This document shows, one piece after another, positions 26,634-35,406 of a DNA stretch of 64,000 nucleotides. Numbering within the stretch: the stretch's first letter is position 1; every line of letters starts with the position of its first letter. Under the pieces are notes generated by a model. That model was not told the DNA's origin, did not search any database, and saw nothing but the letters and a program-made list of their open reading frames with translations. Both the position numbers and the translations under genes were made by a program. The stretch is taken from NCBI RefSeq assembly GCF_013307435.2, contig NZ_CP102845.1, positions 2,117,001 to 2,181,000 of the forward strand, read 5' to 3'. This DNA comes from Microvirga terrae. GTDB lineage: Bacteria; Pseudomonadota; Alphaproteobacteria; Rhizobiales; Beijerinckiaceae.

Positions 26634-27194
26634 TCAGCCGCGCGGCCGGCGAAACCCGGCCTGCGCCACCGGCAGGCCACGGGCGACGGGAAGATCCACC
26701 GTTGGCTCGCTGGTCCTTGCGCCCGAAGCCGAAACCCACCCGCGGCCCGACTGCCGTGAGAGGAACGTGTGGCCTGTTTGGGCGGGCGAAAGGATGGACG
26801 AGGTCAGGTTGTCCAGGACGTACTCGCCACTGACCGTCGTCACGACAAGCACCGCATGCGGCTCACCGGATGAGGTCGTGCCGACCGAGATCGACAGCGC
26901 CGAGGCCGGCCAGCCACGCTGCAAGAGCAGCTTGCGCTTCAGCAGCGCGAAATCCTCGCAGTCGCCCCGGCCACTCGTCGGAAGCGTCCAGACGTCCTCG
27001 CGTCCGTACTGGTCCATGTCGGACACTTCGACAATGGTGCTGTTCACATGGCTGTTGATCTGCCGAAGCTCCGATATCCGCTCCGGCGTGAGGGTTACGT
27101 GCGCAGCAGGCTTAGCCGAGACCGGCCCGGAATAAAGCGCCGTCGCCAAGGTGAGTACAAGGCCGCCAGCCAGGCAGCGAGAGATCGACATCAT
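26634..27194 (-). CDS. Transglutaminase-like cysteine proteinase (BTLCP family), exported
   Basis: A protein of 186 residues with a signal peptide (cleavage near PVSAKPA). The triad of bacterial transglutaminase-like cysteine proteinases is visible: Cys in GRGDCEDFALLKR, His in GEPHAVLVV and Asp in YVLDNL. Members are periplasmic and in several bacteria regulate adhesin processing or c-di-GMP effectors (LapG-like), though the sequence here does not show a partner. Two adjacent Met codons (27194 and 27191) are possible starts. It stands alone on its strand with its own terminator. Confidence 0.9.
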   Translation of the reverse strand: MMSISRCLAGGLVLTLATALYSGPVSAKPAAHVTLTPERISELRQINSHVNSTIVEVSDMDQYGREDVWTLPTSGRGDCEDFALLKRKLLLQRGWPASALSISVGTTSSGEPHAVLVVTTVSGEYVLDNLTSSILSPAQTGHTFLSRQSGRGWVSASGARTSEPTVDLPVARGLPVAQAGFRRPRG

Positions 27195-27377
27195 AGGAAT
27201 GCCCCCGAACGAATTTTGTCCAAGCCGACATCTGCGGCATTCGACTCGTTTGTCTTGTTAGGAGCGCATTAACTATGACTTTAAGCCTAGAATGAGGCAG
27301 CTTGAAACAGCCCAACCATCATCCATCGGCTCCTTCTTCGAAGCGCGGTGCTCCGAGAAGGAACCGAAGCATGGCCG

Positions 27378-27872
27378 ATGCGTTTCATCTCGCCATTCTT
27401 TCGTTCTGTTCGTCCCGTGTCGCATTTGTTTCTAGGAACCGTATTGCTGGTCGAGGACGAGCCGCTGGTGCGGCTGGTGACGGCTGACCTGCTGATCGAA
27501 GCCGACTTCCGGGTTGTCGAAGCAGCCAACGCTGACGAGGCCCTCACCCTGCTGAGGGCCGGGGTTGAGGTGGACGTCGTGCTCTCGGACGTCGAAATGC
27601 CACCGGGCCGCAACGGCTACGCGCTCGCCCGCCAGGTTCACGAGCACTGGCCCAGCACCGAAATCCTGATCACCTCGGGACGGGAATGGCCGAGGCAAGG
27701 AGATCTGCCGCCGGGAGCCGCGTTCCTGGCCAAGCCCTGCCCGAGCGAAACCCTGGTATCCTATGTGCGTTCCGCCGCCGAGCGCGCTCAAACCGCCAGA
27801 GCAGGGCATTTGGCCGAGACAGAGGTCGATCGGGTGGATGGAACGGTTGTGCCATTTCCCAAAGCTGGCTAG
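27378..27872 (+). CDS. Single-domain response regulator (CheY-like receiver)
   Basis: About 164 residues. After ~20 residues of uncertain N-terminus comes a receiver domain: TVLLVEDEPLVRLVTADLL with the acidic pair, phospho-acceptor Asp in VVLSDVEMPP, Ser in LITSGRE, and Lys in AFLAKPC. There is no output domain; a ~35-residue polar tail follows. Rhizobial proteins of this class often act as stand-alone phosphate sinks or signal relays. The start is uncertain: 27348, ATG 27378, or a GTG just before SHLFLG. No histidine kinase is adjacent; one lies 1.5 kb downstream. Confidence 0.85.
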   Translation: MRFISPFFRSVRPVSHLFLGTVLLVEDEPLVRLVTADLLIEADFRVVEAANADEALTLLRAGVEVDVVLSDVEMPPGRNGYALARQVHEHWPSTEILITSGREWPRQGDLPPGAAFLAKPCPSETLVSYVRSAAERAQTARAGHLAETEVDRVDGTVVPFPKAG

Positions 27873-28106
27873 CGCTAGAACGGCCAACACAGCATCCCAC
27901 AAGCCCCACGCACGCTGTCCAGGTGAGGGCTTGCGTTTTACGAGTTGGATCCCCTTCCGGCTCATCCCACCCGATGATTGGATCTGGTCCCCACGATGAT
28001 GGAGCGGTAGGTCGTTACGGTCGAAACTACGGTGGCTGCATCCTGAGGCATTTCAAGCGCTTCCACCTCGCCCAAGAGCGTCATGCCGACCTACACTGGC
28101 TCATCA
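27873..28106. other. Intergenic region, nothing recognised
   Basis: Open frames here are short and lack ribosome-binding sites or family resemblance. Confidence 0.5.
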
Positions 28107-28301
28107 TCATCGCTTCTGCATGAGCCGGTTGAGGATCATGGAGGCGAGAGCAAACAGGAGTGCACAGATCGAGACGGTGGCGATCAAGTGGGGGATGAAA
28201 TGCGCCACCAAGCCGTCTGGAGTGTACCCGAGATGGTTATGGCTGAAATGGCGAGCCGTAGCGAGAAAAATGCCGGCCATGAATCCCACGAATGCGGTCA
28301 T
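28107..28301 (-). CDS. Small membrane protein with two predicted helices
   Basis: From ATG 28301 the frame encodes 64 residues: MTAFVGFMAGIFLATARHFS, a short loop with several His/Asn residues (HNHLGYTPDG), then a second hydrophobic helix FIPHLIATVSICALLFALAS and a basic end NRLMQKR. Basic residues at both helix ends make a two-helix inner-membrane hairpin plausible. A GGTGGAG-like ribosome-binding site precedes the ATG. The frame is open to 28355. No family is recognised. Confidence 0.5.
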   Translation of the reverse strand: MTAFVGFMAGIFLATARHFSHNHLGYTPDGLVAHFIPHLIATVSICALLFALASMILNRLMQKR

Positions 28302-28583
28302 GGGAGCGCTCCACCGGCCCGTGGGTGCTGATCTCCTGCGCATGCTCGTTCTCATTGTGGCGGACCGTTTCCATCTGTGCAGCTTGGCAAGGCCAGTACA
28401 TTACCACCAATAAGAAAGCGTAACGGTTTGGTGTGGTTTTTATTCCGCGTACGAGGATTGCCAAGTCGTTCTATTGGCAAGGCCATGGCGTACGGCTAAA
28501 TACCAGTATAAGACCTTAGCAGTATCGATACCACCTGAGGTCTCGGTCAGCACCCTGCCATCCTCTTGGATCCAGAACCATCG

Positions 28584-28811
28584 ATGCGCTGCTATTTTCA
28601 CCTGGCGAACGGCGAAGAGATGATCTTGGATGACATCGGCATCGAGGTCTCGGATTTGGCCACGGCGAAAGAAATGGCGTTGCAGGCCATCGAGGATATT
28701 CGGACCGAGGCGATCCAACTCGGCGCATCCTGGCAAGGCTGGAGGCTCGATATCGCGGATCCCACCGGCCGTACCTTGCTGTCGATTACGTTGGATCCCA
28801 CCATTCACTGA
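28584..28811 (+). CDS. DUF6894-like small protein
   Basis: A protein of 75 residues starting MRCYFHLANGEEMILDDIGI. It follows the pattern of small Hyphomicrobiales proteins of the DUF6894 type: an N-terminal YFHL strand, DDxGxE, a helix with repeated acidic/Ala residues, then a Trp-rich strand (SWQGWRLDI) and a closing GRTLLSITLD strand. These proteins are usually multi-copy and of unknown function. It is cytoplasmic with no signal peptide. The start is set at the conserved MRxYFHL rather than six codons earlier. Confidence 0.7.
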   Translation: MRCYFHLANGEEMILDDIGIEVSDLATAKEMALQAIEDIRTEAIQLGASWQGWRLDIADPTGRTLLSITLDPTIH

Positions 28812-29419
28812 CCGCAAGCGGATCTGCAAGCACTCTGAGTCGATGTCGGTTCTCCCCCTGGGCGTGACCATCTGCCGTGCGACGGCCGAAGCATGAACTC
28901 GGTAGACGAAAGGTCCGGACGTGGCACCTCTCGGAAGTGGGCCTAAAGTCTGCTCTTGCCAGGGAGCCTGTGTGAAAACACTGACCGTTCGTGTCTTCGA
29001 GCAATTTTCTGTCTTGCGGTCGCGAGAAGGCCGGGGATTTCCCGGTGCAAAAGCACAAGATTGTATAAATAGTGCGCCAAGGCCCAGCCTGTTCGAGTTT
29101 TCACACAGGCTCGCCAGGGACAGCGGACGTTCCCGGAGGGCAGGGGATCGTCACTGCCTCACCCTGAAGAGACCTTGCGCAGTTTGTACGCAGTGAGATC
29201 GATGCTCTGATAGGAACAACATCAGCGCTCATATCCAATGCCGAAGCCGTCATTGGTGCCGACACACATGCCAGCGCGAGCTGGTGCCGTCCCATCCCGT
29301 CGCCGTTTAATCTATGTTAGACTGCCAGGCCAATCGGATGCGGATCGCCTAGCCAGCCACATCGACGGCACCGCGACAATCTCCGTCATCCGGTTGTTCC
29401 CTTGTTCTGGAGCTGCGCC
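28812..29419. other. 608-base intergenic region containing a MITE-like element
   Basis: No gene is seen. The only structure found is the 149-base inverted-repeat element at 28964-29112. Confidence 0.6.
28964..29112. mobile_element. MITE-like element with 16-base terminal inverted repeats
   Basis: GAGCCTGTGTGAAAAC at 28964-28979 is perfectly inverted at 29097-29112. The same six bases GCCAGG flank the element on both sides (28958-28963 and 29113-29118), as a target-site duplication would. The 149-base length and lack of coding capacity fit a non-autonomous miniature element. The parent insertion sequence is not in the window, and I cannot assign the family from the termini with confidence. 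Confidence 0.82.
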
Positions 29420-30559
29420 ATGGGTGACCTGTCCTCGCCTCGGACCGCATCGGAGAAGCGGCAGCAGCATGACCTGCCGGGTCGCATCGGAGCGGCGGTA
29501 GAGGTCGACCATGCAAACGAGCGGCTCAGGTCTGTCCTGGCCAGCGTCAGCGACTGTTATTTCACCTTGGACAGGTCTTATCGCGTCACCGACCTCAACG
29601 AGGCGGCGAGGGACTGGGTGGGCCCGGATTTGGACCAGGTCCTGGGCACGTCCCTCTGGGACCTGTGCAGTCCTGATGCCGAGTGCAGCCGCGTCATTCG
29701 CGAGGGCATGGAGGGGCGGCGGCGCATCCGGCGTGAGGTGATGTCCGGCCTCCGGCGCGGCCGCTGTCTCGATCTTCTGGTCTGCCCCTCGACGGAGGGA
29801 TTGAGCGTCTTCTTCACCGACGTCACGGAACAGCGTGCCGCCAAGGCAGCCTTGGATGAGCTCGCCGGACGCTTCCTGAGCCTCCAGGACGAGGAGCGGC
29901 AACGGATCGCCGAGGAACTGCACGACTCGACTACCCAGCATCTCGTGGCAGCCGACCTCCACCTCATGCGGCTGAAGCAGTATGTCAGCTCCGGCGAGGG
30001 CCAGAAGGTGCTCAATGAGGCCGCGGACGCGGTGGAGGAAGCTGCCAGGGAGCTGCGCAGTTTTACCTATCTCCTGCACCCGCCGGGCCTGGAGCATAGC
30101 GGCTTGGCTGGAACCGTGCAGGCTTTTGCGGCCGGCTTCGCGCGCCGGACGGGCCTGGACGCCTCCATCCGCATGCCCGACACGGCTGACAGCCTCCCCT
30201 TCGATGTCCAGCGCGCTCTGCTCCGGGTCATCCAGGAGGCGCTGACCAATACCTATCGGCATGCGGCCGCGTCCCGGCTGATCATCGACCTGCGGGTCGA
30301 GGCCGATACCCTGAAGCTGCGCGTTCTCGATGATGGCTGTGGGCTGACCCGCGGCGTCCGGAAGGCGGCCGAGAGCGGGGCCCTGCTCGGGGTCGGCGTC
30401 ACCAGCATGCAGGCCCGCATGGTGCGGTTCGGCGGCAGCCTGCGGCTCCTGAGCCATGCGCGGGGTACGCTGGTCGTGGCCACCCTGCCGCTCGGGTTCG
30501 CGTCCGATCTCGGGAGCGGTCGGGAGCCTGCCGCAACGAGTCCCTCCGCGGTGCACTGA
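29420..30559 (+). CDS. PAS-domain sensor histidine kinase (HisKA_3, NarX/DesK type)
   Basis: A protein of 379 residues. A PAS-like domain (about 30-140: LASVSDCYFTLDRSYRVTDLNEAAR) leads into the dimerisation helix with the phospho-acceptor motif EERQRIAEELHDSTTQHLVA. The HATPase_c domain has the N-box (VIQEALTNTYRHAAAS), a G1 box DDGCGL and the G2 region GVGVTSMQARM. There are no membrane segments, so it senses a cytoplasmic signal. GGAG seven bases before ATG 29420 supports this start. No LuxR-type regulator is adjacent, making it an orphan; the single-domain receiver 1.5 kb upstream is a possible partner. Confidence 0.93.
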   Translation: MGDLSSPRTASEKRQQHDLPGRIGAAVEVDHANERLRSVLASVSDCYFTLDRSYRVTDLNEAARDWVGPDLDQVLGTSLWDLCSPDAECSRVIREGMEGRRRIRREVMSGLRRGRCLDLLVCPSTEGLSVFFTDVTEQRAAKAALDELAGRFLSLQDEERQRIAEELHDSTTQHLVAADLHLMRLKQYVSSGEGQKVLNEAADAVEEAARELRSFTYLLHPPGLEHSGLAGTVQAFAAGFARRTGLDASIRMPDTADSLPFDVQRALLRVIQEALTNTYRHAAASRLIIDLRVEADTLKLRVLDDGCGLTRGVRKAAESGALLGVGVTSMQARMVRFGGSLRLLSHARGTLVVATLPLGFASDLGSGREPAATSPSAVH

Positions 30560-30589
30560 CATCCTTGCGGCCATTTCGGGGAGGTTGCG

Positions 30590-31170
30590 ATGATCGGTTG
30601 GGCCGTCCGGGGATTGCTGGCTGCCGGCAGCATCATCGCGGGATGGTTCCACGCCCGGGACGTGCCGACCTTCGAATTCGGATTAGGCGAAACCACCAAG
30701 AGCTTCTTCCTCTCGCCGTCGAAGCCGACGGCGGGCGGGCTGATCTGGGGTGTTGGCCCCGCCTTCCTGTGGCCGGCCGCCACCGATGACAGCCTCGGCA
30801 CGGAGAAATGGGGCGTGGGTCCGACCGGCGTCGTGCTGACGCACCAGGGGCGTGGACCATCGGGGGCTCGCCAACCACGTCTGGTCCTATGCCCGCCGCC
30901 CGGTCGCTTCAACGTGAGCTCCACCTTCGTCCAGCCATTCGCGTCGTACAATTTCGGTCAGGGGTGGAGCGTCACGCTCAACACGGAATCGAGCGCCGAC
31001 TGGACGAACAACAAGCTGACGGTGCCGGTCAACCTCGTGGTGGCGAAGGTGTTCGAGATCGGCGACCAGGCGATGAGCCTCGGGGTCGGCGGCCGCTACT
31101 AAGCGATCAAGATGGAGGGGGCGCCGGACTGAGGCCTGCGCGCGCAACCCACGTTCCGGTCCGAAGTAGG
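30590..31170 (+). pseudogene. Outer-membrane/transporter-like protein, decayed
   Basis: The remnant MIGWAVRGLLAAGSIIAGWF ... FGLGETTKSFFLSPSKPTAGGLIWGVGPAFLWPAATDDSLGTEKWGVGPTGVVL resembles neutral porin-like proteins of alphaproteobacteria. It has several lesions. Around 30850-30900 the matching sequence (WTIGG, LANHVWSYA) jumps between frames. The frame ends at TAA 31100, where family members have a Trp after GxRY. The sequence then continues in the same frame (AIKMEGAPD) to a TGA, again at an expected Trp, followed by GLRAQ. The gene is therefore not functional. Confidence 0.75.
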
Positions 31171-31453
31171 CCAGCGGCAAGAGGGCACCCTATTCCCTGG
31201 CGATCCGGCTCTCCGATGGCGCCGCATCGTGTGTAGGAAAGTCAGGTCTCGGCACATTCGCGAAGTACACCGAAGGTCTGCTGACGAAGGAGACAACAGA
31301 CATTCCTGTGGCGTTAGCCATCTCCTCGGATGACCCAATGCGGACCGTACGTGTTCCCGAGGTGATGGTCGTCATTGAAATCTGCGAAGGGCGGTTCAAG
31401 TGCGCCGACGGTATTGCTTGCGTACAGTGATGCGCATCGTGCGCCTGGTGATA
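31171..31453. other. Intergenic region after the decayed porin-like gene
   Basis: Nothing coding is recognised. A copy of the dispersed motif is at 31331-31348. Confidence 0.5.
31331..31348 (+). repeat. Dispersed TTGACCC-GCGGAC motif, copy 3
   Basis: TGACCCAATGCGGACCGT, intergenic and in the same orientation as the others. Confidence 0.45.
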
Positions 31454-32113
31454 TCAATCCTGACCGGCCGTTCCCGCCTCTCGGCCCAGCCGATGACGCA
31501 GGCGTCGGTTCTCGGCGCGCAGACGCTCGATCTCCTCACGCACCGGATTGAGCACCAGGTCCAGTTCCTCGTGCGTGAAGCGAGGGGTGATGTGCTGAGG
31601 GCAGTTCCAGTCGAAAGCCTCAACCTGGATGAGGGCCCCGCGCTCGGAACGAGCCGCGTAGTCTGGCACGGCGAGGGTTGCCACCAGTTCGGGGTCCGCG
31701 CTCACATCGATCATCCGCAAGTGCCCGAAGATCTTGAGCCGCCGCTGATGAGCGTAGTCCATCAGGAACAGCGAGACCCGATCATTCTCCGCAACGTTGC
31801 CGGTCGTCACATACTGCCGATTGCCCCGAAAATCCGCGAAGCCAAGCGTGTGATCGTCCAGGACGCGCAGGAATCCCGCCGGGCCACCCCGGTACTGCAC
31901 ATAAGGCCAGCCGGTTTCGGAGACAGAGGCGAGATAGAACCCGTCGCGTCCTTCAATGAAAGCCGCTTCTGCGTCGCCGAGCCGGTCGTTGCGGACCGGC
32001 CCAGCCCTGTCCAGCGTGCCATCCAGGCGCGCGTACTGGGCTGCGCTTCCGTATCGCTCACGCGCGACCTTCACTGAAGGGGTCGATGCGATCTCGAGCC
32101 ATCTGTGTAGCAT
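31454..32113 (-). CDS. Pyridoxamine 5'-phosphate oxidase-family FMN-binding protein
   Basis: A protein of 219 residues starting MLHRWLEIASTPSVKVARE. The split-barrel flavin-binding core includes IEGRDGFYLASVSETGWPYVQYRGGPAGFL, LGFADFRGNRQYVTTGN and RVSLFLMDYAHQRRLKIFGH, the order seen in PNPOx-like proteins with an N-terminal extension. The C-terminus is a basic/acidic helix (REEIERLRAENRRLRHRLG) that looks like a short coiled coil. The frame extends 47 codons upstream, but that sequence overlaps the 3' end of the metallo-hydrolase gene. It is likely co-transcribed with that gene. The substrate is unknown. Confidence 0.85.
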   Translation of the reverse strand: MLHRWLEIASTPSVKVARERYGSAAQYARLDGTLDRAGPVRNDRLGDAEAAFIEGRDGFYLASVSETGWPYVQYRGGPAGFLRVLDDHTLGFADFRGNRQYVTTGNVAENDRVSLFLMDYAHQRRLKIFGHLRMIDVSADPELVATLAVPDYAARSERGALIQVEAFDWNCPQHITPRFTHEELDLVLNPVREEIERLRAENRRLRHRLGREAGTAGQD

Positions 32114-32147
32114 GGTCAACCTCGTGGAAAACAGGAGGATTGCGGCA

Positions 32148-33113
32148 TCAGTCCTGGTAGGCCCAGTCAGCGGCATGCCAAGCCAAATGGCCTTGGTCGG
32201 ACACGATCCGGCCGAGACCAGGGAAAGGCATGTGCGTTGCTGCAATGAGCACACCCTCCTCGGCTGCCCGGGGGAAGAAACGGGCTCGCATGGCTTGTGC
32301 TGCCGGCCGATCCGCCTCCATCAGGAAGTTCACGTCGGTTCCCATGGCCGGGTGCACCACCGGAAACAGCATGTCGGAGACCATGATTAGGCTTTGTCCT
32401 CGGTCCTCGATCCGCACACCGATGTGGCCTGGAGTATGTCCCGCAAGGTCGACAAGTGACACGCCGCGGGCGATCTGGTGGTCGCCCTGGGTGGCCTGGA
32501 GCTTCGGATACAGCCGAACGAGGTCGGCCGAGAGGCGGAAGCTGGGTTGCAGATAGTCGGGCGCGGCGGCCTGCTTGCTCGGATCGGTCCAATGCGCGAT
32601 GTCGCGCCGGTCGACATACACCTCCGCCTTCGGGAAAACACGGCGGCCGCCTGCGACAAGGCCTCCCAGGTGATCCTGGTGCATGTGAGTCACGATCACA
32701 GCGTCGACCTGTTCGGGTTTCAACCCGCGGGCGGCAAGCGCCTGGGGAAGTTGCCCGGTTTGTCCCAGCGTGCCGGCGGGTCCGGCATCGATCAGGATGC
32801 GGCTCGATCCGTCCTCGATGAGATACTGATTGAACAGAAAGCGCACACCGCTCGGCCGTGCCGTGAACTGGGCCTTGGCCGCGGCTTCGACCTGCTCGGA
32901 CGTCCGGCCCGGGAAGTAGCCATAGGACATATCCGCGTAGCCATCCGACAGCGCCGTCACGGTAAAGCGGCCCACCTTGATTTGCGCGAGCGGCGTGACA
33001 GCGGAGGCGGGTTGGCTGCTTACGGCTCGTGCAGGCAGGGTCTGTGCACCGGCCATAAGCCCGGCAGTCGGAAGTCCAAAGGCGAAAGCGCGACGGGAGA
33101 GCGAGAGGGGCAT
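32148..33113 (-). CDS. Exported metallo-beta-lactamase-fold hydrolase
   Basis: A protein of 321 residues. The N-terminus MPLSLSRRAFAFGLPTAGLM carries a twin-arginine-like SRRAF motif and a hydrophobic stretch ending LPARA, so it is exported. The metal-binding motif THMHQDHLGG is complete, and later ligands appear in DLAGHTPGHIG, MVSDMLFP and ATHMPF. This pattern fits the quorum-quenching/AHL-lactonase-like and related periplasmic hydrolase branch. It is divergent from a LysR-type regulator gene (142-base spacer), its likely controller. Activity is plausible, but the substrate is not known. Confidence 0.9.
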   Translation of the reverse strand: MPLSLSRRAFAFGLPTAGLMAGAQTLPARAVSSQPASAVTPLAQIKVGRFTVTALSDGYADMSYGYFPGRTSEQVEAAAKAQFTARPSGVRFLFNQYLIEDGSSRILIDAGPAGTLGQTGQLPQALAARGLKPEQVDAVIVTHMHQDHLGGLVAGGRRVFPKAEVYVDRRDIAHWTDPSKQAAAPDYLQPSFRLSADLVRLYPKLQATQGDHQIARGVSLVDLAGHTPGHIGVRIEDRGQSLIMVSDMLFPVVHPAMGTDVNFLMEADRPAAQAMRARFFPRAAEEGVLIAATHMPFPGLGRIVSDQGHLAWHAADWAYQD

Positions 33114-33255
33114 GGGAGAAGCTCCAAGGTTTTGTGACCCAGGTGATGATCCTGATCGATGTCGACGCCCGAGTCTGGGCAGACACTAGACCCTCCCTGT
33201 CCCAACCGGTATCCTACGAATTCAAGACCTTTCCTCTCATTTTTTGGAAGGTGCG

Positions 33256-34149
33256 ATGGACCGCTTCGACGCCATGGCCGTTCTGCTCGCCGTCGTGGAG
33301 GAGGGAAGCCTGTCGGCCGCCTCACGCCGCCTGCGCGCGCCTCTAGCTACGGTGAGCCGCAAGGTGGCGGACCTGGAGCGGCACCTGAACGCCCAGCTTC
33401 TGGTGCGCACAAGTCGACGGGTTGAGCTGACCGACGCGGGCCGCGGATATGTGGAGGCGGCCAAACGCATCCTGGAGCAAGTCGGGGAAGCAGAGCGCGA
33501 GGCGGCGGGCGAGTACACTACGCTCAGGGGTGAGCTTCACGTGACAGCGCCTACGATGTTCGGTCGAATTCATGTCTTGCCGATCGCCCTCGACTTCCTG
33601 AAGGAGCACCCAGAGATCGACCTGCGGCTTTTCCTCAACGACCGCCAAGTGGATCTAGTCGAGGAACACATCGATGTTGCCGTTCGCATTGGCCATTTGG
33701 TCGATGGCGGCTTACGGGCGACGAAGGTCGGGTCTATCCGCCGTATTGCCTGCGCCAGCCCTGCCTACCTCGCTCGACGCGGAGTTCCCAATACGCCAGG
33801 CGATCTCGCACAGCATGACGGCATCACGTTCCAGGGCTTTGAGCGCGCGCCCGAATGGCGCTATCGCGGCGACAGCCCCGCCTGGACAGCCGAGCCGCGG
33901 ACGCGCCTGGCTGTGAACTCGACGGAAGCTGCGGTGGCCGCGGCGGTGGCGGGTCTGGGGACTGTCCGTCTCCTGTCATATCAAATCGAGCAGGAGTTGC
34001 GCTCAGGTGCCCTGCTCGCGATCCTCGAAGAGTTCGCCCCCGAGCCCATGCCTGTGACCCTTGTCTATCCCGAAGGAGGTCGGCTCGCACCCAAGGCTCG
34101 GGCCTTCATCGACTGGGCGGCACCGCGGCTTCGAGTTCGACTGTCATGA
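33256..34149 (+). CDS. LysR-family transcriptional regulator
   Basis: A protein of 297 residues. The N-terminal winged helix-turn-helix is MDRFDAMAVLLAVVEEGSLS then AASRRLRAPLATVSRKVADLE. It is followed by the periplasmic-binding-protein-like effector domain (LHVTAPTMFGRIHVLPI to the end), of the CrgA-like subgroup. ATG 33256 is preferred over TTG 33244 because of AAGG nearby and the conserved MDRFDAM start. It is divergent from the exported metallo-hydrolase, the arrangement expected if it controls that gene. Confidence 0.94.
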   Translation: MDRFDAMAVLLAVVEEGSLSAASRRLRAPLATVSRKVADLERHLNAQLLVRTSRRVELTDAGRGYVEAAKRILEQVGEAEREAAGEYTTLRGELHVTAPTMFGRIHVLPIALDFLKEHPEIDLRLFLNDRQVDLVEEHIDVAVRIGHLVDGGLRATKVGSIRRIACASPAYLARRGVPNTPGDLAQHDGITFQGFERAPEWRYRGDSPAWTAEPRTRLAVNSTEAAVAAAVAGLGTVRLLSYQIEQELRSGALLAILEEFAPEPMPVTLVYPEGGRLAPKARAFIDWAAPRLRVRLS

Positions 34150-34468
34150 CGTGGACCCTGCAATTCACCCCCGGTCCAGTCAGCATTCCTCTCACCTTGC
34201 AATGGTGGACCTTCCAATCGGAGCATTCCTGAAGTCAAAGGAGCTTGGGAAGGTCTGCCATTGGCACGGGACTGACCTTGCCCATCCGCCTGCATTCGCA
34301 GCGCGAGCGGACCTTCGCACAATCTTCCGAAGACCTCCTTGTTTGAGTGCCCTGGCGATAGCCATGACCCTTGGAAAGGAGCAGTATCACCCCGGGAGGG
34401 AAGCTAGGCGCTGCGTACTAGGGAGCTGTGGAGGCTTTTCCGTCCCTGAAAATGAGCAGGAGATCCTC
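34150..34468. other. Intergenic region between a LysR gene and a dienelactone hydrolase gene
   Basis: No gene is recognised. The reading frame of the hydrolase is open through it, but there is no domain before the signal peptide at 34469. Confidence 0.5.
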
Positions 34469-35263
34469 ATGAGGACAATCGTGGCAGCAGCATTCTGGGC
34501 GTTGGTGATGACCACAAGCTCGTACGCAGCAATCAGGGAGGAGCCGGTCACGTACCAGGACGGCACCACGACCATGAGGGGCTTCGTCGTCTACGACGAT
34601 GCAGTTCAGGGCAAGCGTCCCGGTATCATCATGGTGCACGAGTGGTGGGGCATCACCAAGCACATGCACACCGAGGCGCAGAAGTTCGCGCAACAGGGCT
34701 ACACCGCGTTCATTGCCGACATGTACGGGGACGGGAAGGTCGCCGACAATCCCAATGACGCCGGCGCCTTAGCGACTCTCGTCATGAAGGACCCGAAGGT
34801 GATGGAAGCGCGCTTTGGTGCCGCGCAAGCTCAACTTGCTCGACATCCCTCCGTTGACCCGACGCAGATCGGTGCGGTTGGCTACTGCTTTGGTGGCGCT
34901 GTCGTGCTGAACATGGCTCGTGCCGGCGCCGACCTCGATGCGGTGGCCGGATTCCACGCCACGCTCGGCCTCAACACACCCGCGCCTGCGCCTGGCACGG
35001 TCAAGGCCAAGGTCCTTGTTCTGAATGGGACCGACGATCCGTTTGTGAAACGCGAGGAGTACGAGGCGCTTAAGAAGGACTTCGATGCGGCGAAGGCTGA
35101 GTACCGGGTCATTGAATATCCTGGGGCGGCGCATGCTTTCACCAACCCGGAGGCCACAGAACTCGGCCGGAAGTTCAACCTGCCGCTTCGGTACGACGCA
35201 CAGGTGGACCAAGCGGCGAAGGGCGAAGCATTGAAATTCTTCAAAGTCAGCCTTCAGAAGTAG
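34469..35263 (+). CDS. Exported dienelactone hydrolase-family protein
   Basis: A protein of 264 residues with a signal peptide (MRTIVAAAFWALVMTTSSYA, cleavage near residue 20). It has the alpha/beta hydrolase fold with the dienelactone hydrolase triad: Cys nucleophile in GAVGYCFGGAVV, Asp in NGTDDPFV and His in GAAHAFTN. The HEWWGI segment forms the oxyanion region. AGCAGGAG precedes ATG 34469. Exported members of this family are common and mostly uncharacterised. A strong hairpin follows at 35277. Confidence 0.92.
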   Translation: MRTIVAAAFWALVMTTSSYAAIREEPVTYQDGTTTMRGFVVYDDAVQGKRPGIIMVHEWWGITKHMHTEAQKFAQQGYTAFIADMYGDGKVADNPNDAGALATLVMKDPKVMEARFGAAQAQLARHPSVDPTQIGAVGYCFGGAVVLNMARAGADLDAVAGFHATLGLNTPAPAPGTVKAKVLVLNGTDDPFVKREEYEALKKDFDAAKAEYRVIEYPGAAHAFTNPEATELGRKFNLPLRYDAQVDQAAKGEALKFFKVSLQK

Positions 35264-35276
35264 GGAGCTTCTCCGA

Positions 35277-35306
35277 GCACCGCAGCGTCGGCTGACGCTG
35301 CGGTGC
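35277..35306. terminator. Strong 13-base-stem hairpin after the hydrolase gene
   Basis: GCACCGCAGCGTC and GACGCTGCGGTGC pair perfectly around GGCT, 14 bases past the stop. There is no T-run on either side, so termination may need Rho, or it may serve as a 3' stabiliser. Confidence 0.6.
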
Positions 35307-35381
35307 AAGACATCAGGTGATCCGACCTTCCACATGTGCCTGGGGAGCGGACGTTTAGACAATTGCCCTCACGGACCGCGT

Positions 35382-35400
35382 TTGACCCGATCCAGACCTA
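35382..35400 (+). repeat. Dispersed TTGACCC-GCGGAC motif, copy 4 (degenerate)
   Basis: TTGACCCGATCCAGACCTA lies just before the convergent LysR stop. It is weaker than the other copies. Confidence 0.35.
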
Positions 35401-35406
35401 CACCGA

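Noticed and set aside
34061..34468. A 136-codon N-terminal extension of the dienelactone hydrolase.
   Set aside because: A signal peptide and ribosome-binding site at 34469 mark the true start; the extension has no domain.
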